A DNA stretch of 64,000 nt from Lineus longissimus (lineage: Eukaryota > Nemertea > Pilidiophora > Heteronemertea > Lineidae), in assembly GCF_910592395.1 (NCBI RefSeq), contig NC_088315.1:6078501-6142500 (forward strand), given 5' to 3'. The position numbers were made by a program, and so were the translations under genes. A model generated the notes under the pieces. That model was not told where the DNA came from and did not search any database. It saw only the letters and a list, made by a program, of their open reading frames with translations. Shown here piece after piece: positions 23,055 to 36,136 of this stretch (the stretch's first letter is position 1; each line of letters starts with the position of its first letter).

Positions 23055-26000
23055 CTACCATTCATAATTCACTTCCCCATAGTTCGCCTCCATTCCCGAT
23101 TCGTCTACCATGTCAGCCGAGGCCGGAGGGTCAAAGCTCAACATACTGATATACTTCGGTTCAACGTTGGCCACATCAGGGCAGTCACGCATGTGCGGGT
23201 TGTCAAGTCCTGATTGTATGCTGTCTCCTCGGGCCATCCTGGTCATTGTTGATGCATTCGGGCCACTTGGAGATCTTGCAGGACATGCTGTCTTCCCCTG
23301 ACGACACCTGACCAGCAAGACAACCATCACAATTATACCAACAATGAACACAACTCCTCCAACTGTACAGCCAACGATTAGACCAAGGGGAGCTGTAAAA
23401 GAGAATAAAAAGACTCGGAACACAATACCAAACAGAATGAGAGATGTTTTACCCTGATGTAGTCGAAGGAAGAAGAAAATGTCATGTTCATGCTCTGGTT
23501 TGAGCCTAAACTTAAATGTACATGTAAGGTCAAGTGGTACAATTATAGCCATGGTTCATTTAAGCCATAGGGTGTAGAAAACATGCGGCAGTACACACGA
23601 ATGCACACAGGCTATAACTGTACCGGGCTATAATTGTACCATCACACCTTACAATGTACTAGCCTAAACAAGATTATCAAACAGTGTTGAAGAAAATATA
23701 GAGTTTACGAGTTCCTCACAAACGAACTTGCAATAAAATTAAAATAAGGGAAACTATATAAAATTCTTCTTTACCTTGTGTGGTATTTGTGCTCGGTGTT
23801 GTCGCTGTTGTCGCTGTTGGGCAGCTTGAACTTGATTCCGGTTCGTAAGGATCAGGCATACACTCTATGCCCCAGTAGCAAACATGTTGAGGGGCGCAGT
23901 ACGGCTTGTCCAGGAGCCCACCTGTCTTGTCTCTCTTACACCAGCTGCAGCCCATTCGACTCATGCAGGTCCTGTGCAGAGAAAAAACCTTGTATCGTTC
24001 AAAACTAACACTGAACTACGTTAGAGTTACAGTAATTCTTTCATTTGCATTCTTTGATCAACAGGTCAAAACCATGTACGGACAAGGAGGTATTTAGAGT
24101 TCCTTAACTTCTTTGAGTCTGTAACTCTAGAAATCTCCCATTTTGCTTGATTTTATTTTTCCACATCCATCTTGGAGTGCGTCCAAGGGCAGTAGTGTAT
24201 CACTGATAGTTTTGTTGTCATTAAGATACAGAGAGCTAGTTGGGATAAGAATTAAGTCTTAAACCCTCTTCCTTTTATCCTCCCTCTTGACGGCCGTGTA
24301 GGACAGTATATACAGCGGATGCTCCGCACATGTGTCTGCTGGGCAGTAGGACGGGGACATGTACGGAAAAGGAGGCGTACCATGCGTGGTACCCTGCCTG
24401 TCAGGCAGTAACACTGGACCACACCAGTATAGGTGAATTAATTGACAGTCCTACTACCCTACCATCTGGCCCAGATAAGGTTACTCGCTTTATCAATGAT
24501 AAAAAGTTTTCAAACTTACGTTTTAATATTTCCAGTACAGTTCTGTTGGTAGCAATATGCCAGACTGAGGGCCATTTCCTTCTCCTTGGTTGGGATAGGT
24601 GGGATGTCAAGTGCTGGAGATCCGGGCGGGCAGGTCCAGTAAGAGCTGCTACAAAAGGAAATGATGTTAAACTTGTCCGGCTGCGAATAAAATTACTTTT
24701 TAAAAGAAGATTACATGTGAGATCTAATTTTTTATCATTGCCTGTGCTCTCACCAATTTTCTGGGCGATTTTGTTTCATTATAGCTCGTGCTGTTGGTGA
24801 AATCAGAGATATCAATATAGGAAATAATTTCCTTTGCATCTGGCCAAGCGATGCAACTAAGCTATTCTCACCAATTTCATTAAATGCTTGATTAACAAAC
24901 TTAGATTTTTCAACACTCGACTTAAAATCTTGTTCAAAGAATTTTTTTTTGGTTTGTACTGAATGCAAGACTCCTACTTGTTAATATCTAGTTTGTCTTC
25001 GCAAGCTTTATAAGTCGTGTGGTTGTGGCATGGACACTGGCAACTTCCCGCCGCTTTACATTCGTACTTCTCCACCGACTCCGCGCTCTGAAAAAGATCA
25101 GCATGTGGCTGGATACGGCAAAGACAAATGCATGTGATATATACGATTGAGCCAAATAAAACCATTCTTTGACGTATCTTTTTCGAAATATTGTGTTGAA
25201 AGCTGAGCGTCAAGTACTCCGTTCATTTAGGCAAACCAAAAATGCTGAGTTCTGCATGTTTACCACAGCAAGCTGCATTGAGTACTTTTGATTGGCCTTT
25301 ACGACCGGAAGTGAAAGTGCATGCAGGTAGTAAGATCTCGATTTCGACTGGGGGAACCAACATTGAGGAGAAGAATAACAGAAGAAGAAAATGATCGAAA
25401 AGCGGTTGAATAGGTACATGTATATCAAGATTTCAATCGTATGCTTGGTCATTATCGTACCTTTGGTATGCAAGAACAAGGAGTCGCAATGCCTGAGTTT
25501 GTCAACTGTTTGACAACCAGGAAGATGTTGCTGGCTCGGACGGAGGCCACTTCATACTTTGGATCTGAATCTTTCATCTCAACGACGATTTTGGGGCCGA
25601 TGTCGACCTGGAAAAGCAGATCAGTGAACTTCATTACACATGTGACATTTTTGATAACTAAACATACATGAATTTACGATGTATTACACTTGTGAAACGA
25701 GACATTTCTGACAACATCAAATCTGCATATGCAAATGCTGTGAAAATACTCGTTAAGTGAATTCCCCTTAACTGTTTTATTGTCATATTGCCTACCTTCC
25801 AGCTGACCTGCTCCCTCATTCTCTTGATGTTGATACACCCTTGTTCCTTCATATAACCGCCACTGATCAGTCTTCGAGCAAGATCCGGATCCTTCAATGG
25901 AAATATGGCAGAACTCGATATTAAGAGAAATATTCAGGTTAAGGACATCCTTGAGAATCGGTTCCCCAACCAACCGAGATTCGTGTTTATTCATAGTAGG

Positions 26001-29000
26001 CCTTCCAACTTACCAAGCAGTCAAAGAGAAAATGCTTTTTTACTCACCGTGTGCTACTATAGTTATATGGTTACTTAACTAATACAGAAACATAAATTCT
26101 ACCTTGACAGTGATATGCATATTTTCCATCTCAGGAACAGCAAGTGTTTTTGCCTCAATGAAATCCTCGTGGATGACCAGATAGCCGCTATTGTCAATTA
26201 TGTAACATCTGCAAAATGTAAAGGCAAATATGATATGAAGGAAGAACAAAGAAAATTCTTATTCTGTGTTCTTAATTTCAGATTGACAGTCGGTCTTTGA
26301 TTCGTCCTGGTCACGGTATAAAGCTGGTCCCTGGTGCAGGCCACAACTTTAGAATGTGGTTGGCCGTCGCTGGCTCGGTGTTGCAGGGGCAAAGGTCGTT
26401 CTTCCCAATACCAAACAGACTGAAGTCTGCAGTGGCCGGTTCGGAGGTCGAATATGATGACCTGCTCTCATCTGGTGAGATCGCCGTACATGTAGTTGTC
26501 ATCATATAGGGCGGTTGTTCTTCCATTTGGTATTGGCCGTTTGTTGTCCATCATATGACCTGGTTCTATCCGACAACTCGGCATGTTTCACTGTAATTAT
26601 TATCATTATGATTATTGCAAGTTGATTACTTACTCAAATCCGGCTTCCCGGCATGTTGGGAATGTTTCTTGCAATCGGTTATAAAAGTAGGCGAGGGTAA
26701 AGTCGATACCGAGTACGCCTATGATGGTGTCATTGGTCGAGTGCGCTTGTATGGTGGTGCTGAAATGAAGAAAAAAAGCAATCACAGCTTCGAATTTCAA
26801 TCCTTAAAGCTCTAGCAGGGTCCTTCATTATGTCACTGTGATATATTGAAGAAGGTTGATGGCTTACTTTCGTCCAGTGTAGAGAGATTGACTCATTGTC
26901 ACCACGATTCCGGCGCCAGCCACGTCGAGATACGGTGTGGAGAAGACGCTCTTGCCCGGCTGACTGACCGCGCGGGTGTACCTGCAGAGAGAAAATGTAT
27001 TCTTGCATTAAAGTTTGACATTATGTCTGCCTCAATTCTGCGACTACAGTTTTTTGTGATTATAAGAGTCTCCCTTTATAGCTATAACCGTCTAGTGAAT
27101 CTTTTAAGTTTACCGAACTCGCAGTAAAAATCTACTCCGACAGCGGTATACTTGGGAACTGCGCTCACCATGAACGGTACACGGGATTGAAAGCCTTGGC
27201 AATCATTGCCGAGGGAACGATCCTCATGATGCCATTGTTCGTTCCGATGTACCGCCATACGATGAAATCGGTCACCTTCGTCTTCCGGTTCGTCTGCCAA
27301 ATCTCGTCTGCTTGGTTTGTCATAGCAACAGTTGCCCGGATGTCGTCCTAGAAAAAAAAATAAAGAATTCGTTATGCACAAACTCCCCGAGCTTTGACAC
27401 TCAGAATTTTAGGTAGTATGATGATGGTCAGTTAGTGTCATAAAATAATGCGTAAAGCGCTTTTCTGAAGACGGATCATTGATCACAGTGATTCTTCATC
27501 AAAGCGTCTTCCAAGGGATGTTATAATGATGAGAAATGTCGGGTGGAGTTGAAATTCCGCTCCCCCAAACCGGCCAAAGCGCCTCAGGCTCGGGATTACA
27601 TTTTTAGCTCAACCCCTCCCAGTCACGATTTGAATACAGAGACCCGCCATTGCAGTATAAACTTATTTCAAGTACGACCGGAACTCTCCGCACGTAACCA
27701 CAGAATCTTTTAGACTTTGTTGAAATGTTTATCACTGCTCACCAGGAATCCTGGGTTGTCATTCGAAGCAAATGTCAAGTATTTCTCCATGGCCTCAATC
27801 ATCTTAGCTGTCTCATTCGTCTCGAGGTACTTGGCGGGTTCCTTGAACGATTCTGGACTGAATTGTAGCACACTTCTTTCTAGAGTTTGGGTAAAAACGA
27901 TTGCATAAGGAAACATGATAATAAATTCGTACGGGGTAGGGCCTATATTTGTCGTAAAATGTAAACTTTACAAATTAGTCATTCCGCACCAGTTTAACCT
28001 GTTGACAATACGGTGGATATTCCTGTTGAGACCAGCAAAGATAAAATGAAGTTGACATCGTCAAGACATCCCCTCACAGTACTCAAACATATCAGTCATG
28101 AAAGATATCACTTTCGGACCGATTTTAAATACGGACTGACGGCGAACGGTAATACAATATCTTCCAACTTTTTCGGAAAGCGGGGGGGGTAATTTATACA
28201 AAACAACAAATACGCGTAAAAACGGACCTTCCGAGATTCTCTGGAAGTGTCTGCAAGGTTTCTCAGGCGGTTCGATGTCTGACCGATGGTAGGTAAACGG
28301 CACGGACTTGTTCAGGTTCGGCGAATTTTCGTCCACGATGCCTTCGTCTTCGCCGCTCGCCATCACCAAACACACAGATAAATTCATTCCCTCCACCTGG
28401 AACAGCAAACGGTATGAGTATAAAGACATCCGCATCCGTTTACCACAAGCAAGTTAACCTTTAGTACAATAGTTTGCTAGCATCAGAACTTTACTGACGA
28501 AAAAGCAACCCGTATGTACCTATGAGGCAGGGAAGGTGGTCAACTGAGCAATAGGAAGGGAACATGCATGGAGAAGGATGGGCCGTATCGTACGTCTTGT
28601 GACAGACGTGTAACACAGTCAATACCTGAACTGCCACAGGATTTAGATATCAGATGAGCATTGGGAAGGGAGCATGTAAGGAAAAGGCTTGGTGACCGCA
28701 ATAAGATATATCACATTGTATCACATGATTTAGGCCTGCAAGACGTTTAAACTTCAGGATTGGCATGCTTTGGAGCAAGAAAAACCACCATTGCAGGCAA
28801 GGTTCACTCACCTTAGTCCAGTAATAAGTTGAATTAAGATTCTGCCTGACGACGCCATCTCTAAACGGATCACCCAATGCCTGCACGTGGTAAGAAACTA
28901 ATACCTTGGTGCCATTCTCTCCGCTAAAATGAGACAACCTCTCATGTGTCATCCATTATCAAAGAGACTAGACAAAAACATTGGTAATGAATTTAACCAA

Positions 29001-32000
29001 TTTCCACAGCGACGTCGTCAAAAAAGGCGAGCCGTATCTACACAGTCACAAATACAAATGAAACAGATATGAAACTGTCAAAGGAAAAACATCAAACGTT
29101 GATGGGAAATGTTTACTGAGGTGAGGGCTGATTGTCAACTAGGACATTATTAGCTCCACGTGAACATTGTATCTATAACGACACTTGACCACATCTGCAA
29201 TTCTAGCAAGTTTACATGAATTAGGATTAAAGAACAGAACACGATCAGAATGCTCAAAAATTACTCTAACCGTTTCATTGACTCAATCACCTCCTCTGCC
29301 TCCTTATTCCTCTCAAGCACACCAATATCGATATTAGTAGTCAACTCGTCCCCTGTAGCCTTCGCCAAGAGTGGGTGGATCCACGCCCGGCCAGTCAGGT
29401 CGATGACAAACACGTAATTGCGTTCAAAACGGTAGTCGGAGAACAGATCATTGAGAGGAAGGTCAACGCCTATGACCCCAATTAACCGGCCATTGTGGTA
29501 TGCTGGGTCGGCCAGAGTCGTCACCATACCTGGAAAAACAGTCCAAAACCAAATTTGATGATGCCTGATATTTTGCATGTATGCTTATGATTATTCCTTT
29601 TCTCTGTATTGAGTAAGAAAAACTACCTGTCCATCGTATAGACGATACTTCATTTTAAGTTCTTCCCGCACCATGAAGTTAGTTCTCAAGTGAATGCTTT
29701 ACACTTGTTATTCCTTTGTGATAGGATATTTTGTCGCTCTGGTGATCATTTGCACTTACCCAAACCAAATGCATCAAAGTAAGGGATGGTGAATAAGATG
29801 TTTTGTGTATCAGTGGTCTGGAACTTCTTGTAGAAGAAAGCCATTTTATTGCGAAGGTTCGATGGGTCCGTCACATGGGTAAATGTTCCTTTCTGTAAAT
29901 AAACTATGGCTCGGTATCACAAAACACTACATGTAGTTCTGATAATGCTCATTCTGGGTAGTGTTCATCTCCAGTTTTTAATAGAGCAATAAAATGACTT
30001 GCTCTCATCTGCCTCAGAAAACCGGAAGAGACAAAATGTACGCTAGTACGAATACCTCAATATCCAAGTCTCGCCGTTTGTATCTTCTTAGTGATTGACT
30101 AGCATAATTTACTAGCGTGGATGAACTAGAATGTGAACATTCGGTTTGGTCCTGAAGCTCAGATTTAAAAAAAACAAACTTTCATATACTTAGTACGCAC
30201 CTTATTTGTGGCGACGTTTGCCATTCCTTTCAGGGTAGCCGCGTCCCCGATATCTGGAAGAGAGGCATAGGCCACACATCATTACATAGAAGTACATGTA
30301 CGTGTATCATAAGAATTTCAATATTCATTCAGCCCATGCTTGGTCACACTCTAATGTCAAACGATGACCCATCGATGGAATGTCATGCTAACTATCACGT
30401 GCCCAAAACCCTGTTCATGCACTACAGCGGGAATAACGATGCACCGATATATACGCGGGATATGACTGGAACCGCAACGGTCTCCGAGGATGATGTGCCT
30501 CCTTACCTGCGCCTAATCCATAGGTCATGATAGTAACCGAGTTGTTCAATGCCGTTTGCCTTTCCTTGACTACTTTGATGATTTTATGATGGCCCTCTTG
30601 TGGTTCGCCATCAGTTAGAAATAGGATCACCTTTTCTGGTGAAAACAGAAAAAAGAAAGTGTCATCATCTTCATGCCCAAATTCGTGATTCCGTTTTTTC
30701 CTTAAATGATTGTTTAAATTAACAGGGCTGACTCAATACTTAGACAGTTTGTCGGCAGGTTTCTCATTGTCAAAACCCTGCCTTTGTCTGTCGGAAACAT
30801 CCCAGCGAAGGCTCTGACCATTTTCACTCTGTCCCCCAGAACAGGGGCATGATTTGGAGACTGACCCCGCCATAAAAACAGGCACACTGTGGTAAGACTC
30901 CCGGGGCTGTCCATTTCGTCATCCTCTTCATACTGGCTCATAGACATAGGGTGAGGGGCGCGACCGGTCCACTGCGTCCGGAGTGTGTGGTAGACAAGCT
31001 CAAAAGGAATGTGTCTGCTCACCAGTATTCCCAGCGCTTGCTTTGGCGTCAAAGAAATCGAACGCCTTATTCAGTGCCTTAAGGTAAGACGTGCCGCCAC
31101 TTGGGTTGAGACCCTGGACGAACGTCTTGAGAGTCTTGATATTGTGTTCTGAAGCATGAGCCAGCCCCGTGCTGTAACACCCTGCGAGCGTCGAAGCCTC
31201 TTCGTTGAATTTCACCACTCCAACCTGTTGCGGAATATCAAAACACATATTGATACCAGGTCAAGTACTGTTTGAAAATAAAACCAAAGGATCAAGATGA
31301 TTCGGACAGCAGTATTGCTCTGAGGCAGAAATATCTATCAGTGCAGCTTCTACGGTGCTTCAAAGCCCTATGCGGCGACTCTTGACTTCTTGCGCAAAGC
31401 AGCAGAACTAGATGAGTGAGGCAGACGAGGTTGTGTCTCGCCAGTGCGGTTACTCGCTCGTTGGATAAGTGAACTCGGAAACAGCACGACGTCGACAAAA
31501 ATGTCCTGCTTTTAAGTTCACTTACCATGTCATGCGGATCTAGGGTGTCCAAAACAGCAGATGCCGCCTCCTTTGCAATGTCCATGAGTGTGGTGGGATC
31601 CTGACTTTGCGTTGGATCGGCCAGTAGTCTCATCGAAAAGGAGTGGTCAATCACGAGGACAACATCCTTTTGGGTCGGTGTTGCGGCTTCGACGTACCAT
31701 GGCCTACAGAAAATCAGTTTTTCTCATCATCTCTTTACGAGCTTAAAGCGGTTACTATTGGCAACATTTTGGGGGCAGAGTGATACTCTTGTCGTGATAA
31801 GTAAGGTGCTTAACTATTTCTTGTAAAGGTGACGGGACTAAATAAAGCAGGTTTGGCCACCTAGGTGTGAAATTATGAACTAAAACAACTGCTCTTTGAC
31901 TTGGATATTCTCCTGACAAAAGTCTGCATATCTACCTGATTCTTGGCTCGTACATTCCACATGGTTTGCTGTACTTATTTGCCGGGTAGACCGTTGAGAT

Positions 32001-33745
32001 ACCTTCCTCCGTTCCAAAGTATTGCCATTTCATGCTTGGGTCTTCCTGTAGATTCTTTTTCATGACCTCCATTACTGCTTTGGTGGGATATGTCTTATTT
32101 AGAGCGGAAGCTTTAGAGATCAAATCGCATGCTGTATCAACGTCAACCTTATGGACAGAAACAGTCGAAACGTGTTTAATAGCTATGTGAATTTGTTTGA
32201 TTTGTGAAGGGCTGCCGTTAATGGGAGGTCGTGTTTTTTATATGTTCAGCGAAGCGACCTATGAGCTACACGTGCCTTTCGCCTCTCACATTTACAAGCA
32301 CAACCAGTTGATAATTTCTTCCATCATTTTGTCATTTTGCTGTTTGTGAACGAGCCAAAATGGGATGCCATTGATCTGGTCTCTGGCTTAATGTTCCTCC
32401 ACTTCAAGTCTGCACGAAGGAAGGGCGCATACAGTAAGGAAGGGCGTAAATGTTTAAAGCCTTGTCACACAGAGGCCCGGGTACAGTGAGGCCGACTTGC
32501 TACAGTTCACAACCTTTCTAATTAGTACTTACACCCGTGAAAAATCGCGCGTCAAATGTAAGATTGGTCACTTGGCAGCATCTGTTAAAATGCGGTGTGG
32601 CGGTGAAATTTTCATAGTCTTTTTCGACTGCCGTCTTCAGCAACTTGATCGAATCGATTAGCCTCTTGGACTTTCTGCTAATGGTACCCGCAACCTTAAA
32701 TCGATAAAGGAAATCAGATTTCCAAACAAATTGAAACTGTTCATTCATAACACAAAACGAGTTTTAGTAGGAGAGACCTAGGTTACGCGAAGCTTTCACT
32801 ACGAACAGGAAGCTTCGTCGGTGATATTGACCAGATGGCGGCACGTGACTCAAGGATGTTTTCCCAAACTTTGGGGAGGTTATGGTGGCCACCGTCGCGG
32901 TTGAGGTCAGGACAGTTGACTCGAATGTATATCGACTCTTTTACGTCTCTCCCAAACCTCGGTTGGTCCTTACCGTGGATGTTGACGTCCTCCAAGTCCA
33001 CGTCATGTCCAAGGCAGTTTCTGTGGATGTATTTTGAATTCGTTTGGAACTATGAATTTACCCACACAGGGTGTAACCTTCAAGTTTTGGAAGGGAGGTC
33101 AAAAATATAGAAGAGCGGTTCTATTAGTAGTTAGCACGCCTATCGCGCTGCTAGAACATCTTTTACAGATTATTATCGATCTCGTCGTCAATCTTCCATG
33201 AGCTGAGGGAAGGACATCCTCTAATACCAGGGTCAGCTACAAGCTCCTCCCCTTGCACACATCACTCGGTAAGCGCGTGAAAGGCCCTTGCGTTCAGGAT
33301 GAGGGCGGGGTTTGCATGTAGCTTTTGCCTGTGCTGATCAGACGTTCCACAGAACAGACCTTTGGCGCGTGTCAAATGAGTAAAAAGAGGGGACGTGTAT
33401 GGAAAAGGGTGATGCTTCAAGGCATCAGAGTTCTCGAGCCAAATTGATGAAGATCTCAACAAATATACAGGCTCACCGATGTAAAGAGCTGTAGTCTTTC
33501 TTGCTTACCTTCTTGATCAGATTTGAACCTGTTGAAATATCCGCCGACTGATATTGTATGTTGTCCAAATAAGTCTGCCAGCTCTTAACCCTCAGTCCCT
33601 TGTTTCGCAACATGACGACGTCTTCATCGAAGTTGGCAGCTTTTATCCAAGGCTCTGCATCACATTTTGGCACGGGAGTTGAAAATAGGACGATCCCGGT
33701 CACAACACAGAGATGGAAAAGTTTAAGTTCCCTCCTGGTCCTCAT
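23055..33745 (-). CDS. VWA and Cache domain membrane protein, alpha2delta / CACHD1-like, 22 exons, 1174 aa
   Basis: Exons (minus, 5' to 3'): 33745-33509, 32694-32533, 32147-31936, 31703-31526, 31224-31023, 30635-30507, 30253-30201, 29892-29760, 29529-29271, 28923-28812, 28396-28228, 27879-27743, 27347-27169, 26981-26868, 26759-26634, 26208-26103, 25891-25796, 25607-25461, 25087-24978, 24648-24520, 23971-23775, 23392-23055. Total 3525 bases, frame intact. Signal peptide from MRTRRELKLFHLCVVTGIVL. VWA_N region about 80-205; VWA domain with a full MIDAS (DHSFS at about 223-227, later SGGTSY and FLTDGEP). Two Cache-like blocks follow (around NGRLIGVIGVDLPLND and TIIGVLGIDFTLAYFYN, the latter followed by CYIIDNSGYLVIHEDF). 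Then come a Cys-rich membrane-proximal region, a Thr/Ser stalk, a TM helix at about 1066-1090 and a short tail. The family modulates voltage-gated calcium channels at the plasma membrane; choosing between alpha2delta and CACHD1 needs a tree. The chosen Met precedes the hydrophobic core; an in-frame Met lies 26 codons upstream. Confidence 0.88.
26300..26530 (-). pseudogene. Decayed non-LTR retrotransposon 3' fragment in an intron of the VWA/Cache gene
   Basis: In two frames the minus strand encodes pieces typical of the C-terminus of non-LTR polyproteins: EQVIIFDLRTGHCRLQSVW in one frame and KNDLCPCNTEPATANHIL in another. The second matches the CxC...H zinc-knuckle-like block that follows the 'RTGH' motif in such elements. 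An in-frame TGA precedes the first piece, so the fragment carries a stop and a frameshift. The flanking gene exons join cleanly across it. Confidence 0.55.
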
Positions 33746-34796
33746 TGTGAAGATGTTTGCGCGGCAGCTGGTAGTTTTACTAATCTTACCGTTGATGGAC
33801 AAACGACTATATTTTACCCGCAATTCTAAGGAAAAAGACCCGAAATGTGTAATGTAATAAGAAGAAATTTGAAATATGCTCCATCACTAGTTTTGCTATC
33901 AGTGTCACGAATTATTTCTAAAATGAAACTTGTTTCTTTTTGAAAGATTGCTTCGGAAAAGTATTTAGAAATGTGGATTTTGAGCGTTTGAACCTAAACG
34001 TTGCTTGTGTATTCGAATGTTGTTAAAATTGATCAGAACAATATTTGAAATGCTCCTACCTCCGCCCTGTCTTTGTCTCTTACTGGGCCTGCCTGTCCTC
34101 TGAACCAGGAACTAAAATTCCGCAACGAGGCCCTGAAACTATTGACACTGCGCGGGTGTTAGCCAATCACCGATGAGCAGTAGCTCTTTTGAATCCAAAG
34201 GGCATGCATTTCTGAAGAGGTGGAAGGTGACGTCGAGAGTCATGATATTTTGCCATATTGTCGGCGTTAAGTGCGTGCATAATGGAGTTCATCTCTCTTC
34301 TGATTTATTTCCCTCAGGTTTCATCACAATACCTTTTGGCATTGTTGACTAAAAGGCAAACACAAGTAGACGGTAGAACATATCTCCTCGCGGACACCTC
34401 TGTAAGCAGGTCACTCTCTCTATTAATGACATTGGTTTTGTGCCAATCTGGCCAGTTCTATTCAATTTGACCTCTGTAATCAGGACACCTCTCTATTAAG
34501 GACAGTACTTGTCAGTCCCAAGGGTGTCTGATAGAGAGGTTCTGATGTTATTCAACACTTTGTCATATTCGTTGTGCCACACTTTTTTGAGGTCGCATAT
34601 TCATTGATTGACTCTGTTGAGCGTGACTATGCTATAATACAGGTCTCCATTCACGTGCTAAATTTATGAGAATCCAATCTTGAGCTTCAACAAAGAGTTC
34701 TTATAATAAATATATGGTACAGTGTAAATCTAAACTGCGTTTTAGTTATTAGATAGTATTGCCGACAAACTGTCACTCTTTATAAAGTGAGACATC
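33746..34796. other. Upstream of the VWA/Cache gene; includes a dispersed repeat
   Basis: Probable 5' UTR and promoter of the minus-strand gene. From about 34330 to 34545 lies a dispersed repeat with 'gacacctctctattaagga' and 'agagaggttctgat'; a related copy is found in the opposite orientation at about 43724-43904. No gene was seen. Confidence 0.45.
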
Positions 34797-35070
34797 ATGG
34801 ACCATCGATGTCGAAATCCAGGTCGAGATGGCTCCTAGCTGATTTTTCTAGTGCATCATGCACATTCGCACATTCCCATGTGCTGGCTGTTTGCAATGAA
34901 CCGGGAAGTCATTGAAATTAGACTGACTTTTTTTATCTCATCATGTACACAATATTATGTACTTCTGGCTGAAGAATCTTCTTCTTTTTCTTCGGGAAGA
35001 AGAATCTAGTCCGACCGGTGCTGCGAAGACAATGCACCAAAATCGTGCACCCGGTACGTGGATAGAGATC
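34797..35070 (+). repeat. Left copy of a ~280-bp direct repeat flanking the LRR gene
   Basis: Similar over its whole length to 38718-39003, e.g. 'gagatggctcctag', 'accgggaagtcattgaaat' and 'gggaagaagaatctagtccg'. Several small indels separate the copies. Confidence 0.85.
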
Positions 35071-36136
35071 GAGTGTGGGGGAGCCAGGTTGGATTAGGTC
35101 TGGTTGTGACTGTCTAGTCTAGTCCGAGTGCTTTCCCCATGTTGGCAAGACGAAAGAGCTGCCATGTTACATTTGATCTGGCTGCAATTGTCTCATTGTT
35201 CCTCTTCGAGTCGGCAACGGGGGTCAGCAAGTTCCGATGCGGTCTGGCTGTTACTGTCTCATCTTTCTCACAGTGTTGTCACCGTGTTGGAAAGACCCGG
35301 CGGGGCTACCAAGCCCAATTGTGTCTGGTTGTGTTTCATCTTTCAAGTTTTTGCTGTATGTGGTCAGGCTGTATCGATGATGGAATTAACGAGCGGATAA
35401 CAACAGATGACTTTATTTTTAGGACATCACTACAATGTTACACTGATTACACAGAGGCGACACCAGGCTTTAGAACAACGAACTAAACGTCTGAAGACAC
35501 GAGTCCGTGTTTTATCATCAAATATATTTGTTAGATCATGTTATAACGTTATTGATTATCAAGTTTTTCATGTGTTAACTTATTCTCCTACCAAAAACGT
35601 GCTACTTCAATGTGAAGTTCATGTAATACACTCCAACCCGGATGTATATTGATAATGACTGTCCTTTATAGGACATATCGTCATGTTACACTTCTTACAC
35701 AGAGACGGCACCTGTCGTTAGAAGATTGAACTAAACGTCTGAAGACGGCTCATGATGGCTGATATGAAATAAGTCTAGCAAGTGCTTTTACTTCAATTTA
35801 GTACAGAAATGCCTGGTGTAAATGAACATGGAGTTTTGGATAAATGCATTTGCTGGTGCTTATTCATATCATACATTGTCTCCACTATCACCTCCATCTG
35901 CAACATAGTAATCGCTGTTGCTTGTTCATGTTACACGTCTTTCCAGTGGTAACTCCTCCTACCCAGGACCGGTGTGCCATTTTTCAATGTTCCATTTCTG
36001 AATGTTTCAGCCGCCATTGTTTGGAACACTAATGGCATATTGACACGTCTTTCTCTGTTATCCCCCTGTATATGGGGACACTGAAAAATGACGAACCGCC
36101 ATTGTTGTTACACCGGTAACTGAATAATCCCGTTGT
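35071..36136. other. Repeat-rich 3' flank of the LRR gene
   Basis: 35095-35350 holds degenerate units with 'ccatgttggcaagacg' and 'ctggttgtg-ctgtctcat' that resemble, inverted, the satellite at 48.4-49.15 kb. About 35423-35505 and 35671-35748 are two related copies containing 'gaactaaacgtctgaagac'. No gene was recognised. Confidence 0.5.

Noticed and set aside
32783-33001. 72-codon minus frame in intron 1 of the VWA/Cache gene
   Set aside because: No clear acceptor, and exons 1 and 2 join cleanly in phase 0 without it; an alternative exon cannot be excluded.
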